Notes: generated by a model not told the origin, from the letters alone. DNA of 64,000 bases from Flavobacterium aestivum (GCF_026870175.2 NZ_CP113977.2:3968001-4032000), one strand, 5' to 3'. Shown: positions 25,997 to 36,075, counted from the stretch's first letter. Program-made: numbers and translations.

Positions 25997-26848
25997 ATGA
26001 ATGAAACACTAAAAAGGTCTATATCTGGAGCTATTTACATCATATTATTAATAGCCTCTATAGTATACTCAATAGAAAGTTTTTTCATTCTATTTGGAGT
26101 CTTTCTGCTTATTTCAGTTATTGAATTTTGCAATTTATTAAGCATTAATAAAATTATACCAATTGTAATTGCAAACTTGGTCTATTTGTTTTTTTACAAA
26201 ATAGCCATTGCAACAAAGGCAGATGATATTTTTTTTATTTTGCGTTACAATAACACTTTCGACTTAGCTGTTCTTTTCTTAACTCTAATTGTCTCATTAA
26301 AGTGTATAGTGTTTTTATACGATAACAAAATTCAAAGAATAGATTCTTTTTCAAAGTTTGCTTATTTAATCGGGTATATTATCCTTCCTTTTGTTATCAT
26401 AACAAAAATACCTTTTGGTATAAAAGGCTACAATCCAAATATCCTGATTAGCATATTTATCTTAATTTGGACTAATGATACTTTTGCCTTTTTGGTAGGG
26501 AAATCAATAGGGAAACATAAATTATTTGAAAGAATTTCACCTAAAAAAACAATTGAAGGTTTCATTGGAGGAATAATCTTCGCAATAATTTCAAGTTATT
26601 TTATTTCAAAATATTTCCTTGAAATTCCAGAGAAAAACATGTACATATGGTTCATAATAGCCTTTATTGTTGGCGTTTTCGGAACAATAGGCGATTTAAT
26701 TGAATCAAAGTTCAAACGAATAGCAGGAAAAAAAGACAGCGGAAAGATAATGCCTGGTCATGGAGGTATCCTAGATCGACTAGATAGTGTTATCTTTGTA
26801 GCACCAATAATATTTTTATTTTATCAAATTTTAAATTATGTTTCATAA
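25997..26848 (+). CDS. cdsA: Phosphatidate cytidylyltransferase
   Basis: 283 residues, mostly hydrophobic with about eight helices. The C-terminal CDP-alcohol signature is complete: GDLIESKFKRIAGKKDSGKI followed by MPGHGGILDRLDS. The enzyme makes CDP-diacylglycerol from phosphatidate and CTP in the inner membrane. It starts one base after the LUD gene and overlaps psd by 11 nt. The order cdsA-psd places two phospholipid steps together. Confidence 0.93.
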   Translation: MNETLKRSISGAIYIILLIASIVYSIESFFILFGVFLLISVIEFCNLLSINKIIPIVIANLVYLFFYKIAIATKADDIFFILRYNNTFDLAVLFLTLIVSLKCIVFLYDNKIQRIDSFSKFAYLIGYIILPFVIITKIPFGIKGYNPNILISIFILIWTNDTFAFLVGKSIGKHKLFERISPKKTIEGFIGGIIFAIISSYFISKYFLEIPEKNMYIWFIIAFIVGVFGTIGDLIESKFKRIAGKKDSGKIMPGHGGILDRLDSVIFVAPIIFLFYQILNYVS

Positions 26849-27491
26849 AGAAGGAACTCAAAGTATTTTATTAGGCACTGTTTTTACAGCTGTCGTTTTT
26901 TTAGTGGCAGATCATTTCATTCAAACAGAATGGATCAAAATGACGATTGAAATAGTAACTTTATTACTATTGATTACCATTTTACAATTTTTCAGAAACC
27001 CAAAAAGAACTGTAGAAATAAACGAAAATCATATCATTGCCCCAGTAGATGGTAAAGTTGTTGTGATTGAAGAAGTTTATGAAGGAGAATATTTCAAAGA
27101 CAAAAGAATACAAGTATCTATATTCATGTCTCCTATAAATGTACATGTTACCCGTTATGCCATAAGCGGAATTGTAAAATTCAGTAAATATCATCCTGGT
27201 AAGTTTTTAGTAGCTTGGCACCCAAAAGCCAGTGAAGAAAATGAAAGAACTACAATTGTAGTTGAAAACAAAACTTTTGGAGCAATATTATACCGTCAAA
27301 TTGCTGGAGCTTTGGCCAAACGTATCGTAAATTATGCACAAGAAGGAATGCAAGTTGTACAAGGTACCGACGCAGGTTTTATTAAATTTGGTTCAAGAGT
27401 AGATGTATTTTTACCTTTAGGAACACCAATCAATGTAGAACTAAACCAAAAAGCAATCGGAGGAAAAACAATAATTGCAATAAAACCTTAA
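26838..27491 (+). CDS. psd: Phosphatidylserine decarboxylase
   Basis: 217 residues of the short, archaeal-type PSD. Two N-terminal hydrophobic segments, then IIAPVDGKVVVIEE, SIFMSPINVHVTRYA and the pyruvoyl cleavage motif FGSRVDVFLP, where Ser after Gly becomes the pyruvoyl group. It makes phosphatidylethanolamine, the main Bacteroidetes phospholipid. Overlaps cdsA by 11 nt and the acyl-CoA-binding gene by 1 nt (TAATG). Confidence 0.93.
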   Translation: MFHKEGTQSILLGTVFTAVVFLVADHFIQTEWIKMTIEIVTLLLLITILQFFRNPKRTVEINENHIIAPVDGKVVVIEEVYEGEYFKDKRIQVSIFMSPINVHVTRYAISGIVKFSKYHPGKFLVAWHPKASEENERTTIVVENKTFGAILYRQIAGALAKRIVNYAQEGMQVVQGTDAGFIKFGSRVDVFLPLGTPINVELNQKAIGGKTIIAIKP

Positions 27492-27757
27492 TGATTGAAA
27501 AAGATTTAGATAAAAAATTTCAAGAAGCCGTTGAAATAGCTTTGAATATGACGCAGGCATCATTACCTCAAGACGTCCAGTTACGCCTTTATGCCTTTTA
27601 TAAACATGCTACATTTGACAGAACCAAGTTCAGTATTTCAGAGAATTCAGACTTAAGAAATGCTTTTAAGACAAATGCCTGGATCCAAATTAGCCATCTT
27701 ACACAAGATGAAGCCAAAGAACAGTACATTGAATTAATACATTCTTTATTAAAGTAA
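27491..27757 (+). CDS. Acyl-CoA-binding protein
   Basis: 88 residues, the normal length of ACBP. Four-helix pattern with LYAFYKHATFD (the YxxYKQAT-like binding motif) and a conserved W/QA region near residue 63. It carries long-chain acyl-CoA in the cytoplasm. The start overlaps the psd stop (TAATG), so it is part of the phospholipid operon, a sensible setting for an acyl carrier. Confidence 0.88.
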   Translation: MIEKDLDKKFQEAVEIALNMTQASLPQDVQLRLYAFYKHATFDRTKFSISENSDLRNAFKTNAWIQISHLTQDEAKEQYIELIHSLLK

Positions 27758-27770
27758 TTGTAATATTCCC

Positions 27771-28547
27771 ATGAAAAAAAACATTTTTCTATTATCTAGT
27801 TTACTTTTCGCCTCTGTTTTCATTTCTTGTAATGAAAAAAAAATGACAGAAGTTGTTGAAGTTCCGTTACCAACTGTAAAGGAAAAAATAACATTAGGAA
27901 ATCCAAATGATGTAAAAGCTAACGAAGGTTCTTTTCAATTAGAAAAACTTTCTTTTGGGTATGATGCGTTATCTCCTGAATTATCTGCTTTGACAATGGA
28001 GTCACATTATAAAAATTATTTATATTACACCAACAGTCTAAACAAAACGGTAGCAGGAACTGATAAAGAAAATCTCAGCATTGAAGACATTCTTGCCAAA
28101 TTAGACATCAATGACCTTGCGTTACGTAATAATGCAGGTGGATATTACAACCATAGCTTGTACTTTAGAACCATAGCGCCAAAATCGGGTGGAGAACCAA
28201 TAGACACATTAGCCTCAAAGATTAATAAAGATTTTGGTTCGTTTTCTAATTTCAAAAATACATTTAAAGACGCTGCAAACAAACAATTTGGCTCCGGTTG
28301 GGTTTGGCTGGTAGTTGATAAAACAGGTGTACTGCAATTATCAACAACTCAAGACCAAGACAATCCATTAATGACATATGCTCCTGTTGTTGGATTTCAC
28401 GGAACACCAATCTTAGGAATTGATCTTTGGGAACATGCTTATTTCATGGATTACCAATACAAAAAGAAAAAATATATTGATGATTTTTTCAATATAATAA
28501 GTTGGGAAAAAGTAAACGAAAATTACAAAGCTACTTTTAAGAAATAA
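27771..28547 (+). CDS. Fe/Mn superoxide dismutase, exported lipoprotein
   Basis: 258 residues. A lipoprotein signal ends at Cys20 (VFISC). The SOD domain starts near 55. All four metal ligands are present: H79, H128, D218 and H222 (the last two in GIDLWEHAYFMDYQ). This is longer than cytosolic SodA/SodB because of the signal and a linker. It detoxifies superoxide at the envelope. It is the last gene of the LUD-cdsA-psd-ACBP run, 13 nt after ACBP. The Fe or Mn preference is not clear from sequence. Confidence 0.88.
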   Translation: MKKNIFLLSSLLFASVFISCNEKKMTEVVEVPLPTVKEKITLGNPNDVKANEGSFQLEKLSFGYDALSPELSALTMESHYKNYLYYTNSLNKTVAGTDKENLSIEDILAKLDINDLALRNNAGGYYNHSLYFRTIAPKSGGEPIDTLASKINKDFGSFSNFKNTFKDAANKQFGSGWVWLVVDKTGVLQLSTTQDQDNPLMTYAPVVGFHGTPILGIDLWEHAYFMDYQYKKKKYIDDFFNIISWEKVNENYKATFKK

Positions 28548-28553
28548 ACAACA

Positions 28554-28591
28554 CAAAAAAAGCTGATACCGTTAAGTATCAGCTTTTTTTT
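28554..28591. terminator. Bidirectional terminator
   Basis: AAAAAAAGCTGATAC, 6-nt loop, GTATCAGCTTTTTTT between the convergent SOD and GH13 genes. Confidence 0.88.
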
Positions 28592-28614
28592 ATATAATCT
28601 ATAATCAATAAAGA

Positions 28615-30486
28615 TTACAATTGATAGATAAAAGATTCTAAAGGAGCTATTGAGATTGTGGCTTTGCCTTCACCGTTTACCACTCTCAATTGTATTGCGC
28701 TCTTTTCATACAATTGATCTTTTATAGTATAACTTCCGTCTTTTAGATTCCATTTAGCAATAATATCGACAGGTATTTTCAATTCAAAACTATTTGTCAA
28801 TTCTGATGAAAAATTAGTAATCACAATTAGTTTCTGAGTATCAGACCAACGAACAAAAGAATAAACATGATTAGGGTCATATCCGAGTTCTGCTTGACGA
28901 TTTACTTCTTGAAGATCTTGAAATTGCCCCATTACTGCTGAACTATTCTTAGAGAAATTCAACAATCTTTTATAAAAATCACGCAAGTCTTTTTCACTTT
29001 GCGATAATTTTCCTCCATCAAATGCACCATCATTCATCCATCTTTGATGATTTGGCACTCCTACGTAATCAAAAATAGATGTTCTGGAATGTGTACCAAA
29101 TCCACCGTTTTCATTTCCAGCCTCCCCTACTTCCTGACCAAAATAAACCATAATAGGAGCCGAAGTTATCATGGTAGATACCACCATCATTGGTTTTCCT
29201 TTTTCCGATGAACCTGCAAATTCTGGACTCGCCAATCGTTGTTCATCGTGATTATCTAAAAATTTCAACATATGAACATCAATATCTGCCAAACCTTTCT
29301 GAATATAAGAAAGCCCATCCGGCGATGTTTTACCTTGAATAACAGCTTTCAGTTTATCATAAGTCTCTACTTTATCATACAGATAATCCATTTTACCCAA
29401 ATGAATATAATTACGATATTCTTTCGGATTGTACACTTCTGCCATTAAGAAAGCATCAGGGTTTGCATTTTTTATGGCAGAGTTCATATAGCTCCAAAAC
29501 TCATAAGGAACCATTTCAGCCATATCATATCGAAAACCATCAACACCTTTGGCTGTCCAATACAAAGCTATATCTCTGAATTTAACCCAAGAACTAGGTA
29601 CATTTTTGTCTTTCCAAAAAGCATAATGTTCTTTGTTTGACAATTTATCATACCCCATTGGCAATTCCGGAAAATCTTTCGAACCATCAGGGCGAATTCC
29701 ATAGTTTACCTTGACCGTTTCGTACCAATCATTTTTGTCAGGTTTTGCTAATCGAGATCCATTACCAGTCCATTTAGCAGGATTTTCATCAAATTTACCA
29801 TCAATAAGAGGATTACTTTCTCCATTTAATGGTTTATCTCCATCAGGCAATTGAAAAGGAGTGTTAGGGATGTAATAAAAATTATTATCTCTTTTGTACT
29901 CTACAGTAACATCATCATCTGCACCAAAATCCCTCACCCCTTTAGGATTGTTTTTCCCTTCGTACTTACGGGCAATATGATTAGGAACAATATCTATAAT
30001 AACCTTCAAATTGGCTTCATGTGTCCTTTTTATAAGTGCTTCAAACTCTTCTAAACGCTTTTCCGGATTTACAGCCAAATCTGGATTTACATTGTAATAA
30101 TCTTTTACCGCATAGGGAGAACCCGCTCTTCCTTTTACCACTTCAGGGTCATCATTAGAAACTCCTATCGCTGTATAATCTCGTATTACAGCATGATGAG
30201 GAACGCCAGTATACCAAACATAAGTAACTCCTAAATCTTTAATTTCATGCAATGCTTTTGCTGTAAAATCATTAAACTTCCCCACCCCATTTTCTTCAAT
30301 GGTTCCCCAAGGTTTATTGGTGGTATTCTTGTTTCCAAACAATCGAGTAAAGACTTGATATACTACTTCCTTTTTTCCAGAAACAATATCTTTCTTTTCA
30401 GCGTACGTTTTTACATCTTTAGTTTTACAGGCTACAACCATAAGTAGTAGACTTATTCCTGTCACAAAGTTTATTTTCTTTATCAT
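28615..30486 (-). CDS. GH13 alpha-amylase-family lipoprotein
   Basis: 623 residues from the ATG at 30486. A lipoprotein signal ends VVAC (Cys near 20). The four GH13 regions appear: VIIDIVPNHIA, DGFRYDMAEMV with the nucleophile Asp, FLMAEVYN with the acid Glu, and FLDNHDEQR. It should cleave alpha-1,4-glucans at the outer membrane or periplasmic face. No SusC/SusD or regulator is adjacent, so this is not a complete polysaccharide utilisation locus. Upstream Mets to 30537 are disfavoured by the signal peptide. No clear promoter box was found. Confidence 0.88.
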   Translation of the reverse strand: MIKKINFVTGISLLLMVVACKTKDVKTYAEKKDIVSGKKEVVYQVFTRLFGNKNTTNKPWGTIEENGVGKFNDFTAKALHEIKDLGVTYVWYTGVPHHAVIRDYTAIGVSNDDPEVVKGRAGSPYAVKDYYNVNPDLAVNPEKRLEEFEALIKRTHEANLKVIIDIVPNHIARKYEGKNNPKGVRDFGADDDVTVEYKRDNNFYYIPNTPFQLPDGDKPLNGESNPLIDGKFDENPAKWTGNGSRLAKPDKNDWYETVKVNYGIRPDGSKDFPELPMGYDKLSNKEHYAFWKDKNVPSSWVKFRDIALYWTAKGVDGFRYDMAEMVPYEFWSYMNSAIKNANPDAFLMAEVYNPKEYRNYIHLGKMDYLYDKVETYDKLKAVIQGKTSPDGLSYIQKGLADIDVHMLKFLDNHDEQRLASPEFAGSSEKGKPMMVVSTMITSAPIMVYFGQEVGEAGNENGGFGTHSRTSIFDYVGVPNHQRWMNDGAFDGGKLSQSEKDLRDFYKRLLNFSKNSSAVMGQFQDLQEVNRQAELGYDPNHVYSFVRWSDTQKLIVITNFSSELTNSFELKIPVDIIAKWNLKDGSYTIKDQLYEKSAIQLRVVNGEGKATISIAPLESFIYQL

Positions 30487-30761
30487 TATTAATTTATTAA
30501 AAATATACTTGATAATTGAATCAGTTTGAATTATCAATCCATAAATTTAAACTTTTTTTGAAAAGCAGTTTAGAAAAAACAATTCATTCAAGCCTGATTT
30601 ATAAGCAAAAACGACACTACAACGAGATAGTTCGAGCTAATGTTTATAACTTAAAAAACAAATCTCTTTCAAATTTTGAAAATCAATTCTAATTATAAAT
30701 AAATCCTAATATATATACCGTTTGACTCCTTTTTCATAAATTTACAAAAAATTAAAATCCA

Positions 30762-32396
30762 TTGAAGAAATCTTTAAATTTCATTACATATACATTAGTG
30801 TTGCTTTGCGCCCACATTGTTTTGGCTCAAGCTCCAAAAAAAATACTTGTCGAGAATTCTGACTTTAGTGATGTCGACCAACTCAAAATACCTGATGCTG
30901 TTTTACTAACCGGTAACGTGCGCATAAGCCATGACGGTGTACTTCTTACTTGTAATAAAGCCTATTTTTTTCAGAAAGAAAATTATCTAAAAGCTTTTGG
31001 AAATGTGCAATTGGTACAGGGAGACACTTTGTATCTAAACAGTAATTATGCCGAATACAGCGGACAATTAAAGAAAGCATTTGCAACTGGAAATGCGGTT
31101 ATGAGTTCACCAGATGCCACTTTGGCTACTGATACAATCAATTTTGACCGAAACTCCCAAGAAGTTTTTTATAATAGCCCAGGAACTATTATCAACAAAG
31201 ACAATACCTTAAAAAGCAAATCCGGCAGGTATTATGTAGCGCAAAAAAAATTCCAGTTCTTAACCGCCGTTACCCTTACTAATAAAACTTACGAAATAAA
31301 GTCTAATCATTTGGATTACTACAGTAATTCAGGTCATTCCTATCTTTTTGGACCATCAACAATTACCAGTAAAGCCAATTATATCTATACCGAAAAAGGA
31401 TTTTATGACACCAAAAAGAATCAAGCCCATTTTCTTAACAAATCATACATAAAATATGATGACAGAGTCATAAAAGGGGATAGTCTTTATTATGATCGGA
31501 ATCGCGAATTTGCATCAGCCACACGAAATGTAAAAATCACCGATTCTATTAACCGCGGAATTGTAAAAGGTCATTATGCCGAATTATACAAAAAGAAAGA
31601 CTCTATGTTTGTCACCAAAAGAGCCGTGGCGGTAAATTTCGTAGAGAATGACTCGGTATATATTCATGGCAAAAAACTAATGGTTACCGGTAAAGAAGGC
31701 GACCGAATCATACGTGCTTACAATAATGTACGATTTTATAAAACGGATATGAGCGGAAAATGTGATTCAATACATTCCCGTTCCAAAACAGCATTAACAA
31801 AACTGATAGGCAACCCGATACTTTGGAATGGCGAGAACCAAATCACTGGAGATGTGATACACCTTATAGGTGATAATGCAACTAAAAAATTAGATTCCCT
31901 CAAAGTACTCAACAACACTTTTCTCGTCTCGAAAGACACCATTGGAACTGGATTTAACCAAACAAAAGGTCAAAACTTATTTGGTAAATTTCAGGATGGG
32001 AAACTCCACGATGTAGATATTGTAAAAAACACCGAAGTGATTTATTACATGCGAAATGACGCCAAAGAACTCATCGGAATCAATAAAAATGTCAGTAGCA
32101 AGATTAATATCCTTTTTGATAAAAACAAAATCGAGACCATTACTTTTTTCAAGCAAGTAGATGGAGATATCTTTCCAGAAGCTGATTTACCTGAAAACGC
32201 AAGAAAACTTCGGGGACTTAATTGGCGTGGTGACGAAAGAATAAAATCTAAAGACGATATTTTCACAAAAGAAGAAGATGAAGAGGAACTCAAAGTTGCT
32301 AATTCAACTGCAAAAGACAAGGCGAAAAAAGATACTCCGATGAAAATCCGAAAGGAAACATTGAATTATGACAAAAAGAAAGGAACGAAAAAGTAA
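30762..32396 (+). CDS. Exported OstA/LptA-like protein
   Basis: 544 residues, TTG start chosen because the frame begins there with a clean signal peptide ending VLAQ. The protein is built of repeated short beta-strand units (KAYFFQKENYLKAFGNVQL, YYVAQKKFQFLTAVTLTNKT), the pattern of OstA/LptA beta-jelly-roll strips that carry LPS across the periplasm. The last 60 residues are highly charged. Such long OstA-like proteins are common in Bacteroidetes; whether it moves LPS or another lipid is unknown. The aminotransferase follows 56 nt downstream. Confidence 0.78.
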   Translation: MKKSLNFITYTLVLLCAHIVLAQAPKKILVENSDFSDVDQLKIPDAVLLTGNVRISHDGVLLTCNKAYFFQKENYLKAFGNVQLVQGDTLYLNSNYAEYSGQLKKAFATGNAVMSSPDATLATDTINFDRNSQEVFYNSPGTIINKDNTLKSKSGRYYVAQKKFQFLTAVTLTNKTYEIKSNHLDYYSNSGHSYLFGPSTITSKANYIYTEKGFYDTKKNQAHFLNKSYIKYDDRVIKGDSLYYDRNREFASATRNVKITDSINRGIVKGHYAELYKKKDSMFVTKRAVAVNFVENDSVYIHGKKLMVTGKEGDRIIRAYNNVRFYKTDMSGKCDSIHSRSKTALTKLIGNPILWNGENQITGDVIHLIGDNATKKLDSLKVLNNTFLVSKDTIGTGFNQTKGQNLFGKFQDGKLHDVDIVKNTEVIYYMRNDAKELIGINKNVSSKINILFDKNKIETITFFKQVDGDIFPEADLPENARKLRGLNWRGDERIKSKDDIFTKEEDEEELKVANSTAKDKAKKDTPMKIRKETLNYDKKKGTKK

Positions 32397-32452
32397 CAGT
32401 TTACAATTTACTGTAAACACTTTCAAGCTCTTAAACCTTTAAACTAAAAAAA

Positions 32453-33637
32453 GTGAATCCTGATTTCATAAAATACCAAGCACAAACCTCACCTTACCCA
32501 TTAGGTATGGAGGTTTCTCATGCTATAGGCTCATATATTTTCGATACCAATAACAAAAAATATTTAGATTTTGTGGCGGGTGTTTCGGCTTGCACACTTG
32601 GACATCAAAACAAAAGGGTAAATGATGCTATTAAGGATCAATTAGACAAGTATTCGCATGTAATGGTATATGGCGAATATTCCCAAAGCCCAGCAGTTGA
32701 ATACTGCAAACTTATGGCTTCTCTCCTGCCCGCTCCTCTTGACAAAACCTATTTGGTCAATTCTGGAACCGAGGCTATAGAAGGTGCCTTAAAACTAGCC
32801 CGAAGAACCACTGGAAGAAGTCAGCTAATTTCGTGTCACAATGCTTATCACGGCAATACCATGGGATCCATGAGCGTAATGGGATTTGAAGAACGCAAGC
32901 AAGTGTTTCGTCCTTTAATTCCGGATGTCGATTTTATAACCTTCAATAACGAAGCCGATTTACAAAAGATAACTACCAAAACAGCCGGAATCATTCTCGA
33001 AACAATTCAAGGAGGAGCAGGATTTATCGAACCCCACAATGATTTTCTTAAAAAAGTAAGAGCACGTTGTACAGAAGTAGGCGCAATAATGATCCTCGAT
33101 GAAATCCAACCGGGTTTTGGAAGAACCGGTACTCTTTTTGGTTTTCAAAACTACGATGTTGTCCCAGACATAGTCGTAATGGGAAAAGGAATGGGGAGCG
33201 GAATGCCCGTAGGAGCATTTACCGCATCAACAGCCATGATGGATTTATTGAGCGAAAACCCAAAATTAGGGCATATAACCACTTTTGGAGGACACCCTGT
33301 CATTGCGTCAGCTTGTTTGGCAACTTTGAAAGAATTAACCGAAACCAGCTTAATGCCGGACACTTTAGAAAAAGAAAATCTTTTCAGATCACTTTTGGTA
33401 CACCCTTTGATACAAGAAATTAGAGGCAAAGGATTAATGCTTGCTACAATGACAGCAAGTGCGGAGATCACAAATGAAGTAATCCTAAAATGTCAAGACA
33501 AAGGTCTCATTTTATTTTGGTTACTCTTTGAGGGATGCGCTATCCGAATTACACCACCCCTTACCATTTCTGAAGAGGAAATTAGAGAAGGGTGCGCTAT
33601 AATTCTCGAAGTAATGAATGAGATTTTAAATAAATAG
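32453..33637 (+). CDS. Class III aminotransferase (acetylornithine/ornithine type)
   Basis: 394 residues, GTG start (MNPDFIKYQAQTSPYP). The PLP fold motifs include NSGTEAIEGALKLAR, LDEIQPGFGRTG and VVMGKGMGSGMPVGAF with the PLP-binding Lys. The class contains ArgD, ornithine and 4-aminobutyrate transaminases. Substrate cannot be fixed from sequence and no arginine genes are nearby. Co-transcription with the OstA-like gene is possible (56-nt gap). A dispersed repeat follows the stop. Confidence 0.85.
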   Translation: MNPDFIKYQAQTSPYPLGMEVSHAIGSYIFDTNNKKYLDFVAGVSACTLGHQNKRVNDAIKDQLDKYSHVMVYGEYSQSPAVEYCKLMASLLPAPLDKTYLVNSGTEAIEGALKLARRTTGRSQLISCHNAYHGNTMGSMSVMGFEERKQVFRPLIPDVDFITFNNEADLQKITTKTAGIILETIQGGAGFIEPHNDFLKKVRARCTEVGAIMILDEIQPGFGRTGTLFGFQNYDVVPDIVVMGKGMGSGMPVGAFTASTAMMDLLSENPKLGHITTFGGHPVIASACLATLKELTETSLMPDTLEKENLFRSLLVHPLIQEIRGKGLMLATMTASAEITNEVILKCQDKGLILFWLLFEGCAIRITPPLTISEEEIREGCAIILEVMNEILNK

Positions 33638-33652
33638 TATAATCTTTTTTTT

Positions 33653-33743
33653 AAGGAGCTATTTCCTGCTATCCGTTACAATCTTTACAGTCTCGTTTTA
33701 AGAACGAGCCTATAAAGGATTTTCACTGCTATCAGGGCTAGGG
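33653..33743. repeat. Dispersed repeat, family B, copy 2
   Basis: 91 nt beginning AAGGAGCTATTTCCTGCTAT and ending CAGGGCTAGGG, with an inner hairpin CTCGTT/AACGAG. The ends match copy 1 at 12966-13112. It occupies the gap between the aminotransferase and TPR genes. Confidence 0.7.
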
Positions 33744-33908
33744 CATCCAATAACAAAAAGATCATTTTAGATTAAAAAAAACATACTATTTCTTAAATAA
33801 TCATTCCATTTTTTTGTTAATTAAATTGTTCACAATAAATATAATTCTTCCTCACAACAACAATACGATTTCCTATTTTTATTTTAGGATAATTTAAAAA
33901 CAGACAGC

Positions 33909-35306
33909 ATGCAGTTAAGCAACGAAGAAGAAGACTATAACTTATCCCTATCCAAATTTGAGTCTATGTTGAAAACCAACAAAGTACTCTTTTTTGACTC
34001 CGAAGAATTTGAAGAAATCATCCTTCACTATCTCGACATGGGTAAGACAGCTTTGGCAAAAAAAGCCCTAAAACTAGCTCTGGATCAACACCCTAAATCA
34101 ACCGGACTAAAACTAGTCCAAGTGGAGATGTTAATCTATGAAGACAAACTAGAAATAGCCGAAAAGCTATTGAATGAGCTTTATGCCATAGAGCCTACTA
34201 ACGAAGAAATCTATATCCAAAAGGCAAATATCTGCTCCAAGAGAGATCAACATGAAAAAGCGGTTGAAATGCTAAAAATAGCATTAAACTATACCGATGA
34301 TTATGCTGATGTCTATAACTTGATTGGAATGGAATATCTTTTTATGGATAATCTTGAACTGGCAAAAGACAGCTTTATCAAATGCCTGGAAGAAGATTTC
34401 GAGGATCAATCAGCATTATACAATGTGGTATATTGTTTTGAATTTTTAGATCAAAACCAAGAAGCAATAATTTATCTAAATAAATACATTGACAAAAACC
34501 CATATAGCGAAATCGCTTGGCATCAACTGGGACGTTTGTATTATGGCGTAAAAGAATACGAAAATGCTATTCGCGCCTTTGATTACGCCACATTAATCGA
34601 TGATGAGTTTCTTGGCGCTTTTATGGAAAAAGCAAAAACACTGGAGCGCTTAAAAAAATACGAACTTGCCATCGAAAGTTACAACAGAACAATCGAATTG
34701 GACGATGCTACGTCATACGCTTTACTTAGAATAGGTAAATGCTATGAGAAATTAGGCAACAAAGTTCTCGCTTTAAAATACTTTAACAGAACCGTTCATG
34801 AGGACCCACTTTTAGACAAAGGCTGGATCGCCATAACTGATTTTTACGTACGTCAAAAGAACTTTCAAAAAGCTTTATTTTATGTCAACAAAGCACTGGC
34901 AATAGACAATCAAAACCGTTTGTATTGGAAACGTTTTGCAACCATAAACAAACAGATGAATTTCTTTGAGGAAGCAGAATTTGGTTATCGTAAAGCGGTA
35001 GAATTTGGAGATTACCAACTAGATACATGGTTATTTTGGATTGACATTCTTCAGTTTTTAGGCGAATTTGAAAGTGCCATACAAACTTTATTACAAGCAT
35101 CCGAATACTTCCCGGAAGAAAACGAAATAGAATACCGTTTGGCCGGTTTGTATTTCATGCTATCCGACGACACCAAAGGAAAATTTCATTTAAGCAATGC
35201 CTTGCGTTTGAATTTCGATAATCACAAACTAATTGAAAATTTATTCCCTGTTGTTTGGACAAAAAAAACAGTACAAAATTATATCGACAAACATAAAAAG
35301 CAGTAA
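33909..35306 (+). CDS. Tetratricopeptide repeat protein
   Basis: 465 residues, no signal peptide, made almost wholly of TPR-like helical pairs (for example ALYNVVYCFEFLDQNQEAII, AWHQLGRLYYGVKEYENAIR and YALLRIGKCYEKLGNKVLAL). At least ten repeats are visible. It is a cytoplasmic scaffold of unknown partner. The stop overlaps the aroE start (TAATG), so the genes are coupled. The same order is common in flavobacteria, but a functional link to shikimate metabolism is not established. Confidence 0.82.
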   Translation: MQLSNEEEDYNLSLSKFESMLKTNKVLFFDSEEFEEIILHYLDMGKTALAKKALKLALDQHPKSTGLKLVQVEMLIYEDKLEIAEKLLNELYAIEPTNEEIYIQKANICSKRDQHEKAVEMLKIALNYTDDYADVYNLIGMEYLFMDNLELAKDSFIKCLEEDFEDQSALYNVVYCFEFLDQNQEAIIYLNKYIDKNPYSEIAWHQLGRLYYGVKEYENAIRAFDYATLIDDEFLGAFMEKAKTLERLKKYELAIESYNRTIELDDATSYALLRIGKCYEKLGNKVLALKYFNRTVHEDPLLDKGWIAITDFYVRQKNFQKALFYVNKALAIDNQNRLYWKRFATINKQMNFFEEAEFGYRKAVEFGDYQLDTWLFWIDILQFLGEFESAIQTLLQASEYFPEENEIEYRLAGLYFMLSDDTKGKFHLSNALRLNFDNHKLIENLFPVVWTKKTVQNYIDKHKKQ

Positions 35307-36058
35307 TGATTGAAGTAACAAGAAAACGTTTTGGCCTATTAGGCCGTAATATCAGTTATTCCTTTTCAAAAGGATATTTTACAGAAAAATTCAACAATGA
35401 GTATTTTTCGAATTGTTCTTATGAGAATTTTGATATTCCTAATATTGACTTTTTTACAGAATTAAGAAAGAACAATACTGACCTTAATGGCTTAAACGTT
35501 ACTATTCCTTACAAAGAAACAATCATTCCTTTTCTAGATAAGTTATCAAAAAACGCATCTCAAATTGGAGCTGTAAATACTATAAAGTTTACAAAAAAAG
35601 GAAAACTAAAAGGCTACAATACAGACTATTATGGCTTCAAAAAATCACTAGAGCCATTATTACAGCCACACCACAAAAAAGCTTTGATTTTAGGAACAGG
35701 AGGTGCTTCAAAAGGAGTTGCATTTGCACTTGATCAGTTAAAAATAGCCTATACATTTGTCTCACGCGAAGCGAAAGAAAATTGTATTGACTACTCTCGA
35801 ATTAATGCCACTACATTTGATAATTATCAGATCATAATCAACTGCACACCTGTGGGAACCAGCCCAAATATCGATTTATTTCCACTTATCCCATACGATT
35901 TTTTTACGGACAAACACATTGCTTATGACTTGATTTACAATCCAGCAGAAACGCAATTCCTTAAAAAAGCAAAAGCCCAAGGAGCACAAATAAAAAATGG
36001 TTTAGATATGCTAATTTTTCAAGCAGAGAAAGCTTGGAAAATTTGGAACAAACATTAA
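35306..36058 (+). CDS. aroE: Shikimate dehydrogenase
   Basis: 250 residues. Substrate side: SYSFSKGYF, LNVTIPYKETI with the catalytic Lys, and NTDYYGF. NADPH side: LILGTGGASKGVAFAL, and the end INCTPVGTSPN and NGLDMLIFQAEKAW. It reduces 3-dehydroshikimate in the aromatic amino acid pathway. The start overlaps the TPR gene stop by one base and a good terminator follows. Confidence 0.92.
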   Translation: MIEVTRKRFGLLGRNISYSFSKGYFTEKFNNEYFSNCSYENFDIPNIDFFTELRKNNTDLNGLNVTIPYKETIIPFLDKLSKNASQIGAVNTIKFTKKGKLKGYNTDYYGFKKSLEPLLQPHHKKALILGTGGASKGVAFALDQLKIAYTFVSREAKENCIDYSRINATTFDNYQIIINCTPVGTSPNIDLFPLIPYDFFTDKHIAYDLIYNPAETQFLKKAKAQGAQIKNGLDMLIFQAEKAWKIWNKH

Positions 36059-36075
36059 GATCACTTAAAAAACAC

